Below are positions 1 through 8,688 of a DNA stretch of 25,954 bases, piece after piece. This DNA comes from Chloracidobacterium sp. (GTDB lineage: Bacteria > Acidobacteriota > Blastocatellia > Pyrinomonadales > Pyrinomonadaceae). Made by a program: the position numbers and the translations under genes. Numbering within the stretch: the first letter of the stretch is position 1; each line of letters begins with the position of its first letter. The notes beneath the pieces are model-generated. The model saw only the letters and a list, made by a program, of their open reading frames with translations. It made no database searches and was not told where the DNA came from. The stretch covers positions 1-25,954 of the forward strand of contig JADJRV010000033.1 in assembly GCA_016712045.1 (NCBI GenBank), in the 5' to 3' direction.

Positions 1-2545
1 AGAGATCGGCGAGCGAACTGTTAGAAACGCAGCGCGCATCAAAACTCTTTGGGCGGCTATCTCCGATCGCTGCGATCTGTTTTTCGCTCCGGGTTTTCGG
101 GCCACGGGAAATTGTTGTACGAGAGAGTTTGAATAACGATAATCAGACTTAATGCGTCCGCAAACCTGTCGCATCACGCGTTGTGCATTGTCGAAGTCAG
201 TACGCCGAAATGAAACAGACTGGCGTTTGGAATTGCGTTGCATGAATCCGCGACAATGAATTCTTTTGAAAAAGAAGGCGAATGGCACGAATCTTCGGTT
301 TCGGACGAATGACGCGGAATCAAAACGTAATTGCTTTCGGGCTGCCGTATCTCTGCAAATAAAGAAGGAATATCGGCGAGAGTTTTCTCGTGGCTGCTTT
401 CTTACTTGCGAGACGAAATCCTCGAACGGCCTGAACACGTTTAACTATTGCTGGTAAAATTCTCCATTCTGTTGGGGATGAATTCTTAGAAGCCAAAGAC
501 AATATCGATCCTTTCCGTTCAGGAATTCGTGAGCACTGAGAATCGGTAAAACGAATTTCGTGGCTCCTGCTCCTCTGCGAGAAACTCCTCACGCTCTTCA
601 GGTGTAAAAAATAAGTGGCCACCCTCAACTGGTTTTATTCCCAAAATTCATTGCCGGAACATCGCAGGCGGATACGTCCGACTCAGAAGAGCAACATCTG
701 TTGCCTCAATCGAATAAGGATTTATATTCTTTACTGAGACTTCATGTGATTCGGCCGTTGGAGTACTGTAATCGAATAAGCGATAGTTCTTTACGGTACC
801 CAAACCGAAACCGATTATCACACGGTAAACAGCTGCCTTTCCGCTGGCCTCGTTGTTCCTTAAAAGTGCGGTGAGCAAAATGTATCTTTGCTCCGCGTCT
901 GAGCAAATATTGCCATAGGATTCCAACCTGTTCGCCTTGCGAAATCGAATTAGTCCGAAACAAACGCAATCTTTATTGAGGTGTTTGCAATAAATTTAAT
1001 TGCTTTGATATACCAAGCACAAACATAATCAAGCGTCTTGAAGTTAGGCACGTCTGAGCAGCAAGATTCCATGTCTGCCGTCTGCTCAGAACTTCGTTTG
1101 TCTTTTCCGATGAATGGCGGATTGCTCAAGATATACGAAAGCTCATTCTTTGAAACAACAGTTTCCCAATTGATTTGCAATGCGTTGCCGTGGACAATGG
1201 TGGCGGACTTTTAGCGGCAAGCGCACGTAATATTAGCCAGATTCGTTGCTTACGGCCATATTCATCTGGTGGTCGATTAGCCACATTACAACTTCACCGA
1301 TCGAGCAGGGAACTCCTCATACTCGATCCCATACATCATATCGACATCGAGCCACAGGATCCGTCCGATATCGACTTCACGTTGACCCTGTTTATTAAGT
1401 TGCCGAAGGATCGCGATCTCTAAAAGCCAGGATTCTCGGTACGTGATGACCAAAAAGTTGCCGCATCCGCACGCCGGGTCAAGGAATTTAAGTTTGCTCA
1501 ACCGTTGGTGAAATTCCTGCAGTTTGTTCCGATTGTCTTTAACACTTTCAAATTCCCGCCACAAATCGTCAAGAAGAGCGGCTTGATGAGTTTTAGGATA
1601 TTTGTCTCGCTGGTGTAATGAAGCCGAGATTGCGACGTTCCACAGGGTTCATCACGCTCTGGAACATCGGACAAATATCGCTGGCGAGATACGGCTCAAT
1701 CGAGATAGCAACAATCGAGCAAAGCCTGTCGCATCTTCGCGTCAAAGCTGGCAGTCGGCAGTGTCTCTTCAAAAAGCTTTCCATTAACGTAAGAAAACTC
1801 GGCAAGCTGTTCATCGAAGTTGCGAAAACGGCTTTCCCCCTCGGCGTGTCGAGAACCTGAAAAAGTTCTTGCAAACGTCCGGCCAGATCACTGCCGTCGT
1901 CGCCAGTACGCTGTTCGATAAACTCCTGAAACTGGCGTTTCTCAAGATTGTCGTGTCCTCGGCAAACAAGCAAAACAGTATACGAACCAGATAGACCTCA
2001 GAAGTACGTGTCCCGGTATAACCGATCTCTTCCAAACGGTCGTGGAGCTTGCCCATCAGTTCAGCGGCCTTGATGTTCGCGGGGTCTTGTTCCTTGTAGA
2101 TCTTCTTCTGATAGCCGAGCAGGTAAGCAAAATGTTGGACGTTACCAACTAATTCATTCAGCTTGAAATCGACGGTCGTGTTTTCTTCGAGATCGTAGAG
2201 TCAAAGCGTTCGAAGTCACAAACCAAGATGAATTTCGGCGGGTCGGCGTCTTTTAATGCAAGGAAAGTAATCTTTGGCTTGTTGGTGAGCCTTGTCGAGG
2301 TTCTTGCCGCGGGACTTGAACTCGATAAGAATGTTGCCTTTCCATAAAAGGTCAATAAAACCGTGGCGACCATCTTCTTTCTTAACCGTTTCCTCAAACG
2401 TAGCAACTCGACGCCGCGAAATACCGGACACATTAAAAATGCGTCCATAAAGGATTTCGCCTCGGCGTGTTCGTTGAAGTCATTTTTCCCATTCTTTAGA
2501 GAACTCGACAGCTCGCGATTTTATTTCATTCCAACTTAACGCCAT
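1..2545 (-). pseudogene. MmeI-like type IIL restriction-modification enzyme, frameshifted, left end cut by window
   Basis: Single-chain enzyme that both methylates adenine and cleaves DNA, as in the MmeI family. Reading leftward from ATG at 2545 (MALSWNEIKSRAVEFSKEW) the family landmarks come in the right order but in different frames. They are a PD-(D/E)XK nuclease-like block (FIDLLWKGNILIEFKSRG, near 2340), the SAM-binding motif I (FLDPACGCGNFLVITYRE, near 1480), motif IV of N6-adenine methylases (SNPPFIGK, near 1120), a target-recognition-region landmark (VKNINPYSIEATD, near 710) and the C-terminal CGRIKSDYRYSNSLV (near 150). About 848 codons are present; MmeI-type proteins are around 900, so only the last few dozen residues lie outside. 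At least six frame changes disrupt it, for example near 1970, 2050 and 2220. No separate restriction or specificity gene is adjacent, as expected for type IIL. It could be truly dead or only mis-sequenced. Family call is firm from motifs; activity is unknown. Confidence 0.85.
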
Positions 2546-2681
2546 ATTTAGGAGAATGCGAAAAGAATATTGATTTAGGGCTAAATGATTATAAGAGAAT
2601 TCCAAGGTACTCACAACATTAGCCCAAATCATAGCAAATAATGAGTTTGGTGAGTTTGGGGTCTGACCTGCAATTTTCCTA

Positions 2682-2710
2682 TTGACATCCGTTTCAAATC
2701 GCAGTATATT
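2682..2710 (+). promoter_or_regulatory. Sigma70-type promoter for the 2828 gene
   Basis: TTGACA at 2682-2687, a 17-base spacer, then TATATT at 2705-2710. The -35 is perfect and the -10 differs from TATAAT at one position. It points at the gene starting at 2828, giving a leader of roughly 110 bases. It lies in the AT-rich gap between two divergent genes. Confidence 0.65.
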
Positions 2711-2827
2711 TCCGCTGATCTTAGGATCGAAATAAAAACAAACAACAATTAGCATAGTACGGAAAACCGATATGTTTCTCTTTTGACTTCTTTGCTGTGC
2801 AATAGAGGTGTAAGGAGGAACATATTT

Positions 2828-3559
2828 ATGTCTGAAGTTGGCCATGCTAGGAATGTGGCGTCGTTTGAGCAGATGGTGTCGGTTGTGACGGGGCTTGGGG
2901 GCGCTTATGACCCGAGCAATGCCGATATCGGTTTGAGCAAGCTTAATAATAAGTTGACGGCGTCGAACACCGTGATGGACGACGTCCTCGCTAAGGTTGC
3001 GGCGTATACTAACGAGACGAATATTCGCCAAAATCTATACGAACCGCTCGATAATCTTGCGACCGATTCGGTAAATTATTACGAATCGACGGGAACCGAA
3101 AAGAACAAGATCAAAGACGCACGCGGCTTTGTCAGAAAGATCCGCGGAAAGCGTGCAAAAGCCGTACCTGCTCCTGATCCGGATCTGCCTGTGGGTACAC
3201 CGCCGCCCGTGACGCATTCGTCGGCTCAGACCAGCTATACGCAGCGCGTCGAACACCTCGACGGTTTGATCGAATTATTTGGCGAAGACCCGCTTTACGC
3301 TCCAAACGAAACAAATTTGCAGCTCGCATCGATGACGGCATATTCGACATCGCTCAAAACCGCAACGACAAACGTCATCAACTCCATTACAGATCGCGAC
3401 AAGGCAAAGACCGACCGCAATTTGGTTTTGTATCATCCAAAAACCGGAATGTTATATCTCGCGGACCTCGTGAAAAAATACGTCAAAGGTAAGTATGGTG
3501 CATCGTCGCCTCAGTATACACAATTGGCGAGCCTCAAATTTCGCAAATACAAGATATGA
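2828..3559 (+). CDS. Conserved hypothetical protein with two related halves
   Basis: A 243-residue protein with no signal peptide or membrane segment, rich in predicted helix. The ATG at 2828 is chosen because TAAGGAGGA lies at 2811-2819; an in-frame upstream start at 2783 has no such site. Residues from about 10 (VASFEQMVSVVTGLGGAYDP) and from about 141 (VEHLDGLIELFGEDPLYAP) align to each other: a helix, then a Y-x-P turn, then N-x-x-[IL]-x-L-x-x-[LM] and a second helix, suggesting internal duplication. The end, YGASSPQYTQLASLKFRKYKI, resembles what I recall of an uncharacterised family common in Bacteroidota. Function is unknown. It stands alone behind a good promoter and a near-perfect ribosome binding site, suggesting strong expression. 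The frame is clean although the neighbouring methyltransferase is badly broken. Confidence 0.85.
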   Translation: MSEVGHARNVASFEQMVSVVTGLGGAYDPSNADIGLSKLNNKLTASNTVMDDVLAKVAAYTNETNIRQNLYEPLDNLATDSVNYYESTGTEKNKIKDARGFVRKIRGKRAKAVPAPDPDLPVGTPPPVTHSSAQTSYTQRVEHLDGLIELFGEDPLYAPNETNLQLASMTAYSTSLKTATTNVINSITDRDKAKTDRNLVLYHPKTGMLYLADLVKKYVKGKYGASSPQYTQLASLKFRKYKI

Positions 3560-3639
3560 AACAGCTTTGCCAACGTGATATTTCCAATTGAGCGGAGCGA
3601 TATTTCGCTCCGTCAAACTGTTAATACGGCCCGGTTAAT

Positions 3640-3846
3640 GAGTGATATTAAGTCGTCAGAAGTTAAATCTCGTTGTCAGTGATTCAGAACGATCTGTCAG
3701 GTGTTAAATCGGGTTGTAAATGAGTTAGATCGACTTGTCAGAAAGTTATCCCGCATTGTAAATAGATCAAATCGATTTGTCAGAGAGTGATATCGATCTG
3801 CAAAAGAGTTAAATGCCTATGTCATATTGTTAAGTCTCGCTATTGC
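3640..3846. repeat. Degenerate tandem array, about ten units of 20-21 bp
   Basis: Consecutive units start at 3640, 3660, 3680, 3701, 3721, 3742, 3763, 3784, 3805 and 3826. Consensus is roughly gagTTAaATCgattTGTcAg, with some units ending TGTCAG and others TGTAAA. Units 5 to 10 are all exactly 21 bases, so the period is three-fold. The plus strand then reads as heptads (VLNRVVN ELDRLVR, then KLSRIVN RSNRFVR) until a TGA at 3788. The minus strand also reads as heptads (FADRYHS LTNRFDL, then FTMRDNF LTSRSNS) for about 35 codons with no stop. It fills most of the 366-base gap between the genes at 2828 and 3926; the rest of the gap shows nothing recognisable. Confidence 0.85.
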
Positions 3847-3925
3847 ATTGCTTGCGATCAGGCGTTTGGGTTAATATTCTACAAATGTCTATGACGGAAA
3901 TTCAGTCTTGACCTCAAAAAAATAT

Positions 3926-4887
3926 ATGAAAACGTCACCGATCTTTCTCTGTCTGTCTCTAATGTTCATGTTCGGCTCCACCGCTCTTGCTCAAAGTATG
4001 GGGCCGCTTGAGCGGTGTGTTTTGCAGGACGGTGGCGAGGTTTATGTCGCTCGGGATGCAGCAAAAAAGGACCTCAACGGCTTTGATTGCAAGATGCGGC
4101 AACCGCTCGGGTTTGTGTATCTCGAGCAGACGGACAGCACTGTTCCGATCTACAGCGTCACTAAGACGATATCCGGCTTAAAGGCCTATCGGGTCGTCAC
4201 TTCGGCAAATGCTTATGCCGCATTGCAGACGACGCGTGGCGGGAGTTGGACGCCGTATCCGGGCGACGGGGTGATCGGCTATGTGAGCTTTACCAAGATG
4301 CCGGGCACGCTCGGCGCGTATGCGTTCACGCAGACCAACGTTAAGAACGATCAGGAACGCTACCGTTTCGAAGGCAAGGAACTCGACACCGGGAGCGATG
4401 AATAGCACGAAGTTTCAACACGCCGACTTTCTTTATCTGGAAAGAACAGAAATACGGTGCCGGCGTGGATGCTTTTAAGCTGCAGGACACTACATCTACG
4501 GACACCGTGTACGCGAACGGCAGCAACTCTGAGAAGATAAACTTTGCGGCCAAATACGGTACGCCGACAAAGCCTCTCGTCCTTTCGTGCACCGCCGCCG
4601 TCGCGACATCGGATAAGTATTGTCAGTTCAATATCGGAATATTGCTGACCCGCACCGATACCGCAACGCAGCAAACCGTGACGGTCATAGCGAACGGCGG
4701 TGAAACCAACGTCGGAAATTCGGTCGTATTCCTAAAAGGTAAAAACACCGCCGAGATCATCTTGCCCATAAAGATCAGCAAAGCTAAATCTACGCTGACG
4801 ATAACGCTCGGCGAATTGCCGCCTGAGCAGGATAAGAACCGCGACAATAATAGTTTCAAAGTCAAAACCATGGTCACCACCAATTGA
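3926..4887 (+). CDS. Secreted hypothetical protein, interrupted by one frameshift
   Basis: ATG at 3926 begins a classic signal peptide (MKTSPIFLCLSLMFMFG, then STALAQS), so the mature protein should be exported. The first frame ends at TAG 4403-4405. The next frame continues without a gap in sense (ARSFNTPTFFIWKEQKYGAG and on) to TGA at 4885-4887. Adding one base at GAATAGCAC (near 4403) would join them as DEYARSF, giving about 320 residues. The C-terminal part is beta-rich, with two cysteines (CTAAVATSDKYC) that could form a disulfide. I recognise no domain. A separate gene start at GTG 4465 is possible but lacks a signal peptide and ribosome site. The next secreted gene follows after 30 bases, suggesting co-transcription. 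Confidence 0.7.
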
Positions 4888-4917
4888 TATCTTGTTCGAT
4901 AAAAAAAGGGGAATAAA

Positions 4918-5362
4918 ATGAAAAAATTAATAATGCTGGCGGTCTTCGCGATCGCTCTGACCGGAAGTGCGTTTGCACAGAATATGACAACGCCGAAATC
5001 GAGTTCGGCGGATTACAAGGGGATAGTCGCCGCGATCAAAGAATATGACGTTGCGCAGCACGACGAATTCGAGGTAGCGACCTACACGGTCAACACGATC
5101 CGCGTCCAGGGCATGTGGGCATTTGCCACGGTAGAACCAAAACTACAGGGCGACGGCGAAAGCCTAAACTACGGCGTCGGCCACGTTTTCCTCAAAAAGA
5201 GTCGGGAAAATTAGGTCGTTGCGTTTCAGCACCAACAACGACAAGCAAGAGGTCGGCGTTGACGGACTGACTAAGCTTAAAAGGGCAAGGCATTTCCAAA
5301 AACAACTCGCCAAATACGCCGAGTCGCAGCTGCGGGTAACGAGGATCATTAACAAAACATAA
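4918..5362 (+). CDS. Small secreted hypothetical protein, one frameshift near 5200
   Basis: MKKLIMLAVFAIALTGSAFA followed by Q is a textbook signal peptide, preceded by an AAGGGGAA ribosome site. The first frame stops at 5212-5214 (HVFLKKSREN). A +1 frame from 5201 continues plausibly (KIRSLRFSTNNDKQEVGV, then DGLTKLKRARHFQKQLAKY) to TAA at 5360-5362. The joined product would be about 147 residues. The conserved-looking core, YTVNTIRVQGMWAFATVEPK, resembles small periplasmic proteins whose job is not known. It sits 30 bases after the preceding secreted gene and directly before a terminator, so the two probably share a transcript. Confidence 0.7.
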
Positions 5363-5364
5363 AG

Positions 5365-5395
5365 AAGGCTGCGATGTGTGAAGCCTTTTCTTTTG
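5365..5395 (+). terminator. Rho-independent terminator after the secreted-protein pair
   Basis: AAGGCT at 5365-5370 pairs with AGCCTT at 5382-5387 across an 11-base loop, and a T-rich run (TTCTTTT) follows. It begins three bases after the TAA that closes the gene ending at 5362. Confidence 0.6.
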
Positions 5396-5447
5396 AATCC
5401 AAGATGCAGATGCCCGTACGTCGCGGGAGCCCGCTCGGCAATCCACC

Positions 5448-5475
5448 TTGGTCCACCTGGTCCGGACCGGACCAA
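5448..5475. repeat. Hairpin built on GGTCC/GGACC
   Basis: TTGGTCC (5448-5454) and GGACCAA (5469-5475) are perfect inverse complements. The intervening bases contain the palindrome GGTCCGGACC (5459-5468), so alternative stems are possible. No T run follows on either strand. It may be part of a compound intergenic repeat with the element at 5485-5555. Confidence 0.5.
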
Positions 5476-5484
5476 AGAAGTTTT

Positions 5485-5555
5485 GCCACGAATTACACGA
5501 ATAGCACGAATAAAAGACCTTAATTCTGATTCGTGACATTCGTGACATTCGTGGC
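5485..5555. repeat. Inverted repeat made of 9-bp CACGAATnn steps
   Basis: The left arm (5485-5511) is three 9-base steps: GCCACGAAT, TACACGAAT, AGCACGAAT. The right arm (5529-5555) is the inverse: ATTCGTGAC, ATTCGTGAC, ATTCGTGGC. The arms match at 23 of 27 positions and enclose 17 bases. The GCCACGAATTACACGAAT sequence resembles a dispersed intergenic repeat I associate with several environmental phyla. The 390-base gap between 5363 and 5752 otherwise holds only the terminator and the GGTCC hairpin. Confidence 0.75.
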
Positions 5556-5752
5556 GAAAACTCTTTTCCAAAGAATTATAAAAAGCGGGGGCTAATCGCT
5601 CTTTATAAAGGCATAAATTGACCGTTGTTAAAGTTGGGGGCTGTCCGGTGTTTTGCTGTTGCTTTTCGGTGCCGGGTTTGCCTAAAATTAAGTACACCGT
5701 TTCCAGACAAGGATTTTTGAACTCGCAGTTAGAGTTCGTCGTTTCAATCTAT

Positions 5753-7171
5753 ATGCAGGAATTTACAGATCAAATGCCGTCGGACATTGAGCGTTTTCCG
5801 ATGGTTCCCATCCGCGATGTAGTTATTTTCCCCTTTACGAAAGTGGCGTTTAAGATCGGACGGCCGTCATCCGTCGCCGCTCTCGAACAGGCGATGGTCG
5901 GCGAACGGCAGATATTTCTCGCGACACAGCACGACGCGAGCGTTGACGAACCCGATGCGACGCAGATCTATCCGGTCGGCACCTTGGGACGCATTTTGCA
6001 GGCACAGCGGCAGGACAACGGCCAGATAAAGGTCGTCGTCGAGGGCCAGATGCGCGGCCGCATGGTGCGTGTCGAACAGGACGCCGACGGTATGTTTCAC
6101 GCACATGTGCGGCGTGTGATCTCGACGGACGAATCGGGCATCCGCACCGACGGTTTGCTGCAAAAGATACATTCGCTGGTCGAGCAATTTCTGCGGGTTT
6201 CGCCGGATGCTTATGCCGATGCTTTGCACGCGAGCTTGCGCGGAGTTTCGGCGGCACAGATCGCCGATTCGATGTCGTCGCATCTGCGTATCGAAGTTTT
6301 AGAAAAGCAAGAGCTGCTTGAGACCGTGTCGGTCGCCGAGCGTCTGCAAAAGCTGATAGACGTGCTTGAGGCCGAGATCGAGAAAAAGCAGATGGACCGC
6401 AACATCCATTCGCGGACCAAAAAGCAGATGGACAAGCATCAGCGTGAGTATTATCTCAACGAACAGATCAAGGCCATTCACAAAGAGCTTGGACGCAAGG
6501 ACGAAAAGGCCGAGCTTGACGAGCTAAAGAAAAAGATCGAAGAAGCCGGTATGACCGTCGAGGCGAAAGACAAAGCTCTGCAGGAATTTGCACGGCTCGA
6601 AGCAATGCCGCCGATGTCCGCCGAGGGCACCGTCGCGAGGACCTATATCGACTGGCTGCTAAACGTGCCTTGGAGCGAAAGATCGGACGAGATCGAGGAC
6701 CTGACGGTTGCGGAAGAGACTTTGAATGAGGACCATTACGGGCTTGAGAAGATCAAGGAACGTATCCTCGAATTCCTCGCCGTGCGTCAGCTTGTTAAGA
6801 ATCCAAAGGGAACGATATTGTGCTTTGTCGGTGCTCCGGGCGTGGGTAAAACCTCGCTTGGTAAATCGATCGCCAATGCGACGGGACGTAAATTTATGCG
6901 GCTCGCGCTTGGCGGCGTCCACGACGAAGCCGAGATCCGCGGCCATCGCCGGACGTACATCGGTTCGCTGCCGGGACAGATCATCCAACTGATGAAACGC
7001 GCCGGGACGACGAATCCTGTTATTTTGCTTGATGAGGTTGATAAGCTCGGACGAGATTTTCGCGGCGATCCGTCGGCAGCGCTACTTGAGGTGCTCGATC
7101 CGGAGCAGAATCATACATTTCGCGACCATTATCTAGACGTGGATTACGATCTGTCGCACGTTTTTTTTTAG
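5753..7171 (+). CDS. lon: Lon ATP-dependent protease, N-terminal and ATPase part
   Basis: Cytosolic protease that unfolds and degrades damaged and regulatory proteins. This piece has the LON substrate-binding domain (residues about 1-200, beginning FPMVPIRDVVIFPFTKVAF), a helical segment with a coiled-coil stretch, and the AAA+ core. The Walker A motif is GAPGVGKTS (from residue 360) and Walker B is VILLDEVDK (D427, E428). ATG 5753 is preferred because homologues begin close to this point; the frame stays open upstream to 5618, but those residues look non-coding, and ATG 5774 is an alternative. The frame ends at TAG 7169-7171 inside a run of nine Ts (7161-7169). With ten Ts it would read SHVFFLATANVLHT, aligning with the usual SNVMFIATANVLHT. 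The broken end is therefore most likely a one-base under-call. Full length would be about 807 residues, against 784 in E. coli. Confidence 0.97.
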   Translation: MQEFTDQMPSDIERFPMVPIRDVVIFPFTKVAFKIGRPSSVAALEQAMVGERQIFLATQHDASVDEPDATQIYPVGTLGRILQAQRQDNGQIKVVVEGQMRGRMVRVEQDADGMFHAHVRRVISTDESGIRTDGLLQKIHSLVEQFLRVSPDAYADALHASLRGVSAAQIADSMSSHLRIEVLEKQELLETVSVAERLQKLIDVLEAEIEKKQMDRNIHSRTKKQMDKHQREYYLNEQIKAIHKELGRKDEKAELDELKKKIEEAGMTVEAKDKALQEFARLEAMPPMSAEGTVARTYIDWLLNVPWSERSDEIEDLTVAEETLNEDHYGLEKIKERILEFLAVRQLVKNPKGTILCFVGAPGVGKTSLGKSIANATGRKFMRLALGGVHDEAEIRGHRRTYIGSLPGQIIQLMKRAGTTNPVILLDEVDKLGRDFRGDPSAALLEVLDPEQNHTFRDHYLDVDYDLSHVFF

Positions 7172-7182
7172 CGACGGCGAAT

Positions 7183-8175
7183 GTGCTGCACACGATCCCG
7201 CCGGCGTTGCAGGATCGGCTTGAGATACTGCATCTGTCGGGTTACACCGAGCGTGAAAAGGTCGAGATCGCCAAACGGCACTTGCTGCCAAAACAGTGCG
7301 AAAACAACGGCATCGACCCGTCGCAGATCGTCTTTACGGACGACGGTATACTTGAGGTGATCCGTCATTACACACGCGAAGCGGGCGTCCGCAACCTCGA
7401 ACGCGAGATCGGTGCGTGCCTCAGAAAGATCGCCAGAAAGTATGTTGCGTCGGATGTGAAAGCTGATTTCCGCGTCTCGATCGATGCCGAAAAGGTCCAA
7501 GAACTGCTCGGCACCATCCGCTACCGCAAACAAGACATCGCCCGCAAGAGCGAGATCGGCTTGGTCAACGGACTCGCGTGGACGGAGGTTGGCGGTGACG
7601 TGCTGCAGGTCGAATGTACGCTTGTAAAAGGCAAAGGCGAGGTTACGCTGACGGGAAAACTTGGCGAGGTAATGCAGGAATCGGCAAAGGCCGCACTGAC
7701 TTGTGTCCGAACACGTGCCGAAGAACTTGGCATCGATCCGGCTGATTTCAAAGAAAAAGATCTGCACATCCACGTACCCGAGGGAGCTATTCCGAAGGAC
7801 GGCCCGAGCGCAGGCATCACGCTTGCGACCGCGATGGTCTCGGCTCTAACGCGGCGACCGGCTCGTCACGACGTCGCGATGACCGGCGAGATAACGCTTC
7901 GCGGCAAAGTGCTGCCGATCGGTGGCGTGAAAGAGAAAATGCTTGCGGCGCATCGATTTGGGCTAAAGACCATCATCCTCTCGAAAGAGAATGAAAAAGA
8001 TCTGGTCGATATCCCCGACGAGGTCCGCGACGACCTGACCATCCACACGGTCGAAACGATCGACGAGGTTTTGACCTTTGCTCTCGATGGCAATGTCGCC
8101 GAGGAAAAACTCGACACACCACAGCTTTGGAATACAAACGCGGCGGCGTCTGATATCTCGGCACCGATCGAATAA
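7183..8175 (+). CDS. lon: Lon ATP-dependent protease, C-terminal part with proteolytic domain
   Basis: Continuation of the Lon gene in the next frame; sense resumes at 7171 (ATANVLHTIPPALQDR), and GTG 7183 is only the first start-like codon. It contains the rest of the AAA+ lid (GYTEREKVEIAKRHLLPKQ) and the serine-lysine peptidase domain. The catalytic serine is in PKDGPSAGITLA (S686 of the rejoined protein). The lysine is the second one of GGVKEKMLAAH (K729); their 43-residue spacing equals that of E. coli S679 and K722. All catalytic residues are present, so the enzyme is expected to work once the T-tract break is repaired. The TAA at 8173-8175 is 15 bases before the next gene's ATG, suggesting an operon. 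Confidence 0.97.
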   Translation: MLHTIPPALQDRLEILHLSGYTEREKVEIAKRHLLPKQCENNGIDPSQIVFTDDGILEVIRHYTREAGVRNLEREIGACLRKIARKYVASDVKADFRVSIDAEKVQELLGTIRYRKQDIARKSEIGLVNGLAWTEVGGDVLQVECTLVKGKGEVTLTGKLGEVMQESAKAALTCVRTRAEELGIDPADFKEKDLHIHVPEGAIPKDGPSAGITLATAMVSALTRRPARHDVAMTGEITLRGKVLPIGGVKEKMLAAHRFGLKTIILSKENEKDLVDIPDEVRDDLTIHTVETIDEVLTFALDGNVAEEKLDTPQLWNTNAAASDISAPIE

Positions 8176-8190
8176 TTTGGAGAGGATCAA

Positions 8191-8631
8191 ATGAGTAAAG
8201 AAACATCTGCCGATCTAATAATGAAGCTTTACGACCTGCGTCGCGAACCAAAAATGCGTGAGGCTAGGGCGTGGATCATCACGTTCTTTCCTGAGAGCAT
8301 CGAGGACGTGATGCGGGTGATCGTTGACGAATCGACGAGCGCCCATTACCGCATGGTGACAAGCTATTGGGACATGGCGGCCGGGTTTGTAAATCAGGGT
8401 GCGATCGACGAGACGATGTTCATGCTTTCAGCGAGCGAAGCGTGGGTGGTCTATTCGAAGATCGAGCCGTTCATTACCGAGATCCGCGAAAACATGGGTA
8501 GCCCCAACGTGATGAAACAACTCGAAGACCTGCTGATGCGGCAAGCTAACGCCACCGAAATACTCGCCGGTCGCCGCGAAGCGATGAAACGGTGGATGGC
8601 CGCCCGAGCCGAACTGGCCAGATCAGCGTAA
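8191..8631 (+). CDS. Conserved hypothetical helical protein downstream of lon
   Basis: A 146-residue, Met-rich, charged and apparently all-helical soluble protein with no signal peptide or membrane segment. The start has a good ribosome site (GGAGAGG, 8179-8185). It begins 15 bases after lon, so it is probably co-transcribed and might relate to proteostasis, but that rests only on position. No catalytic motif is visible. Aromatic-rich patches (YWDMAAGFVNQGAIDETMF) and a C-terminal amphipathic basic helix (AGRREAMKRWMAARAELA) are the main features. I do not recognise the family. Confidence 0.85.
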   Translation: MSKETSADLIMKLYDLRREPKMREARAWIITFFPESIEDVMRVIVDESTSAHYRMVTSYWDMAAGFVNQGAIDETMFMLSASEAWVVYSKIEPFITEIRENMGSPNVMKQLEDLLMRQANATEILAGRREAMKRWMAARAELARSA

Positions 8632-8688
8632 CCACCGGTCAACGGCAGCCACTTATCTTCGCGTCTTGCCCGCGGGTAAATGTGTAAA

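Noticed and set aside
2480..3031. 183-residue minus-strand reading frame extending upstream of the methyltransferase start
   Set aside because: Its first 160 residues overlap the promoter and the well-supported gene at 2828 and look non-coding. Only the end, from MALSWNEIK, is the true gene start.
3640..3846. Possible CRISPR array
   Set aside because: The units are contiguous 20-21 base repeats with no spacers and no cas genes nearby.
5164..5697. 177-residue minus-strand frame
   Set aside because: It crosses a terminator and two hairpin repeats and its composition reflects the repeat translated, so it is a shadow.
5618..5752. N-terminal extension of Lon from the upstream in-frame start
   Set aside because: Cys-rich, unlike any Lon N-terminus, and overlaps the intergenic region after the repeat element. 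Lon similarity begins near 5753.
7161..7171. Programmed ribosomal frameshifting in lon
   Set aside because: No downstream stimulatory structure is evident, and other homopolymers in the window show the same fault. Sequencing error explains it better; kept only as a minor alternative.
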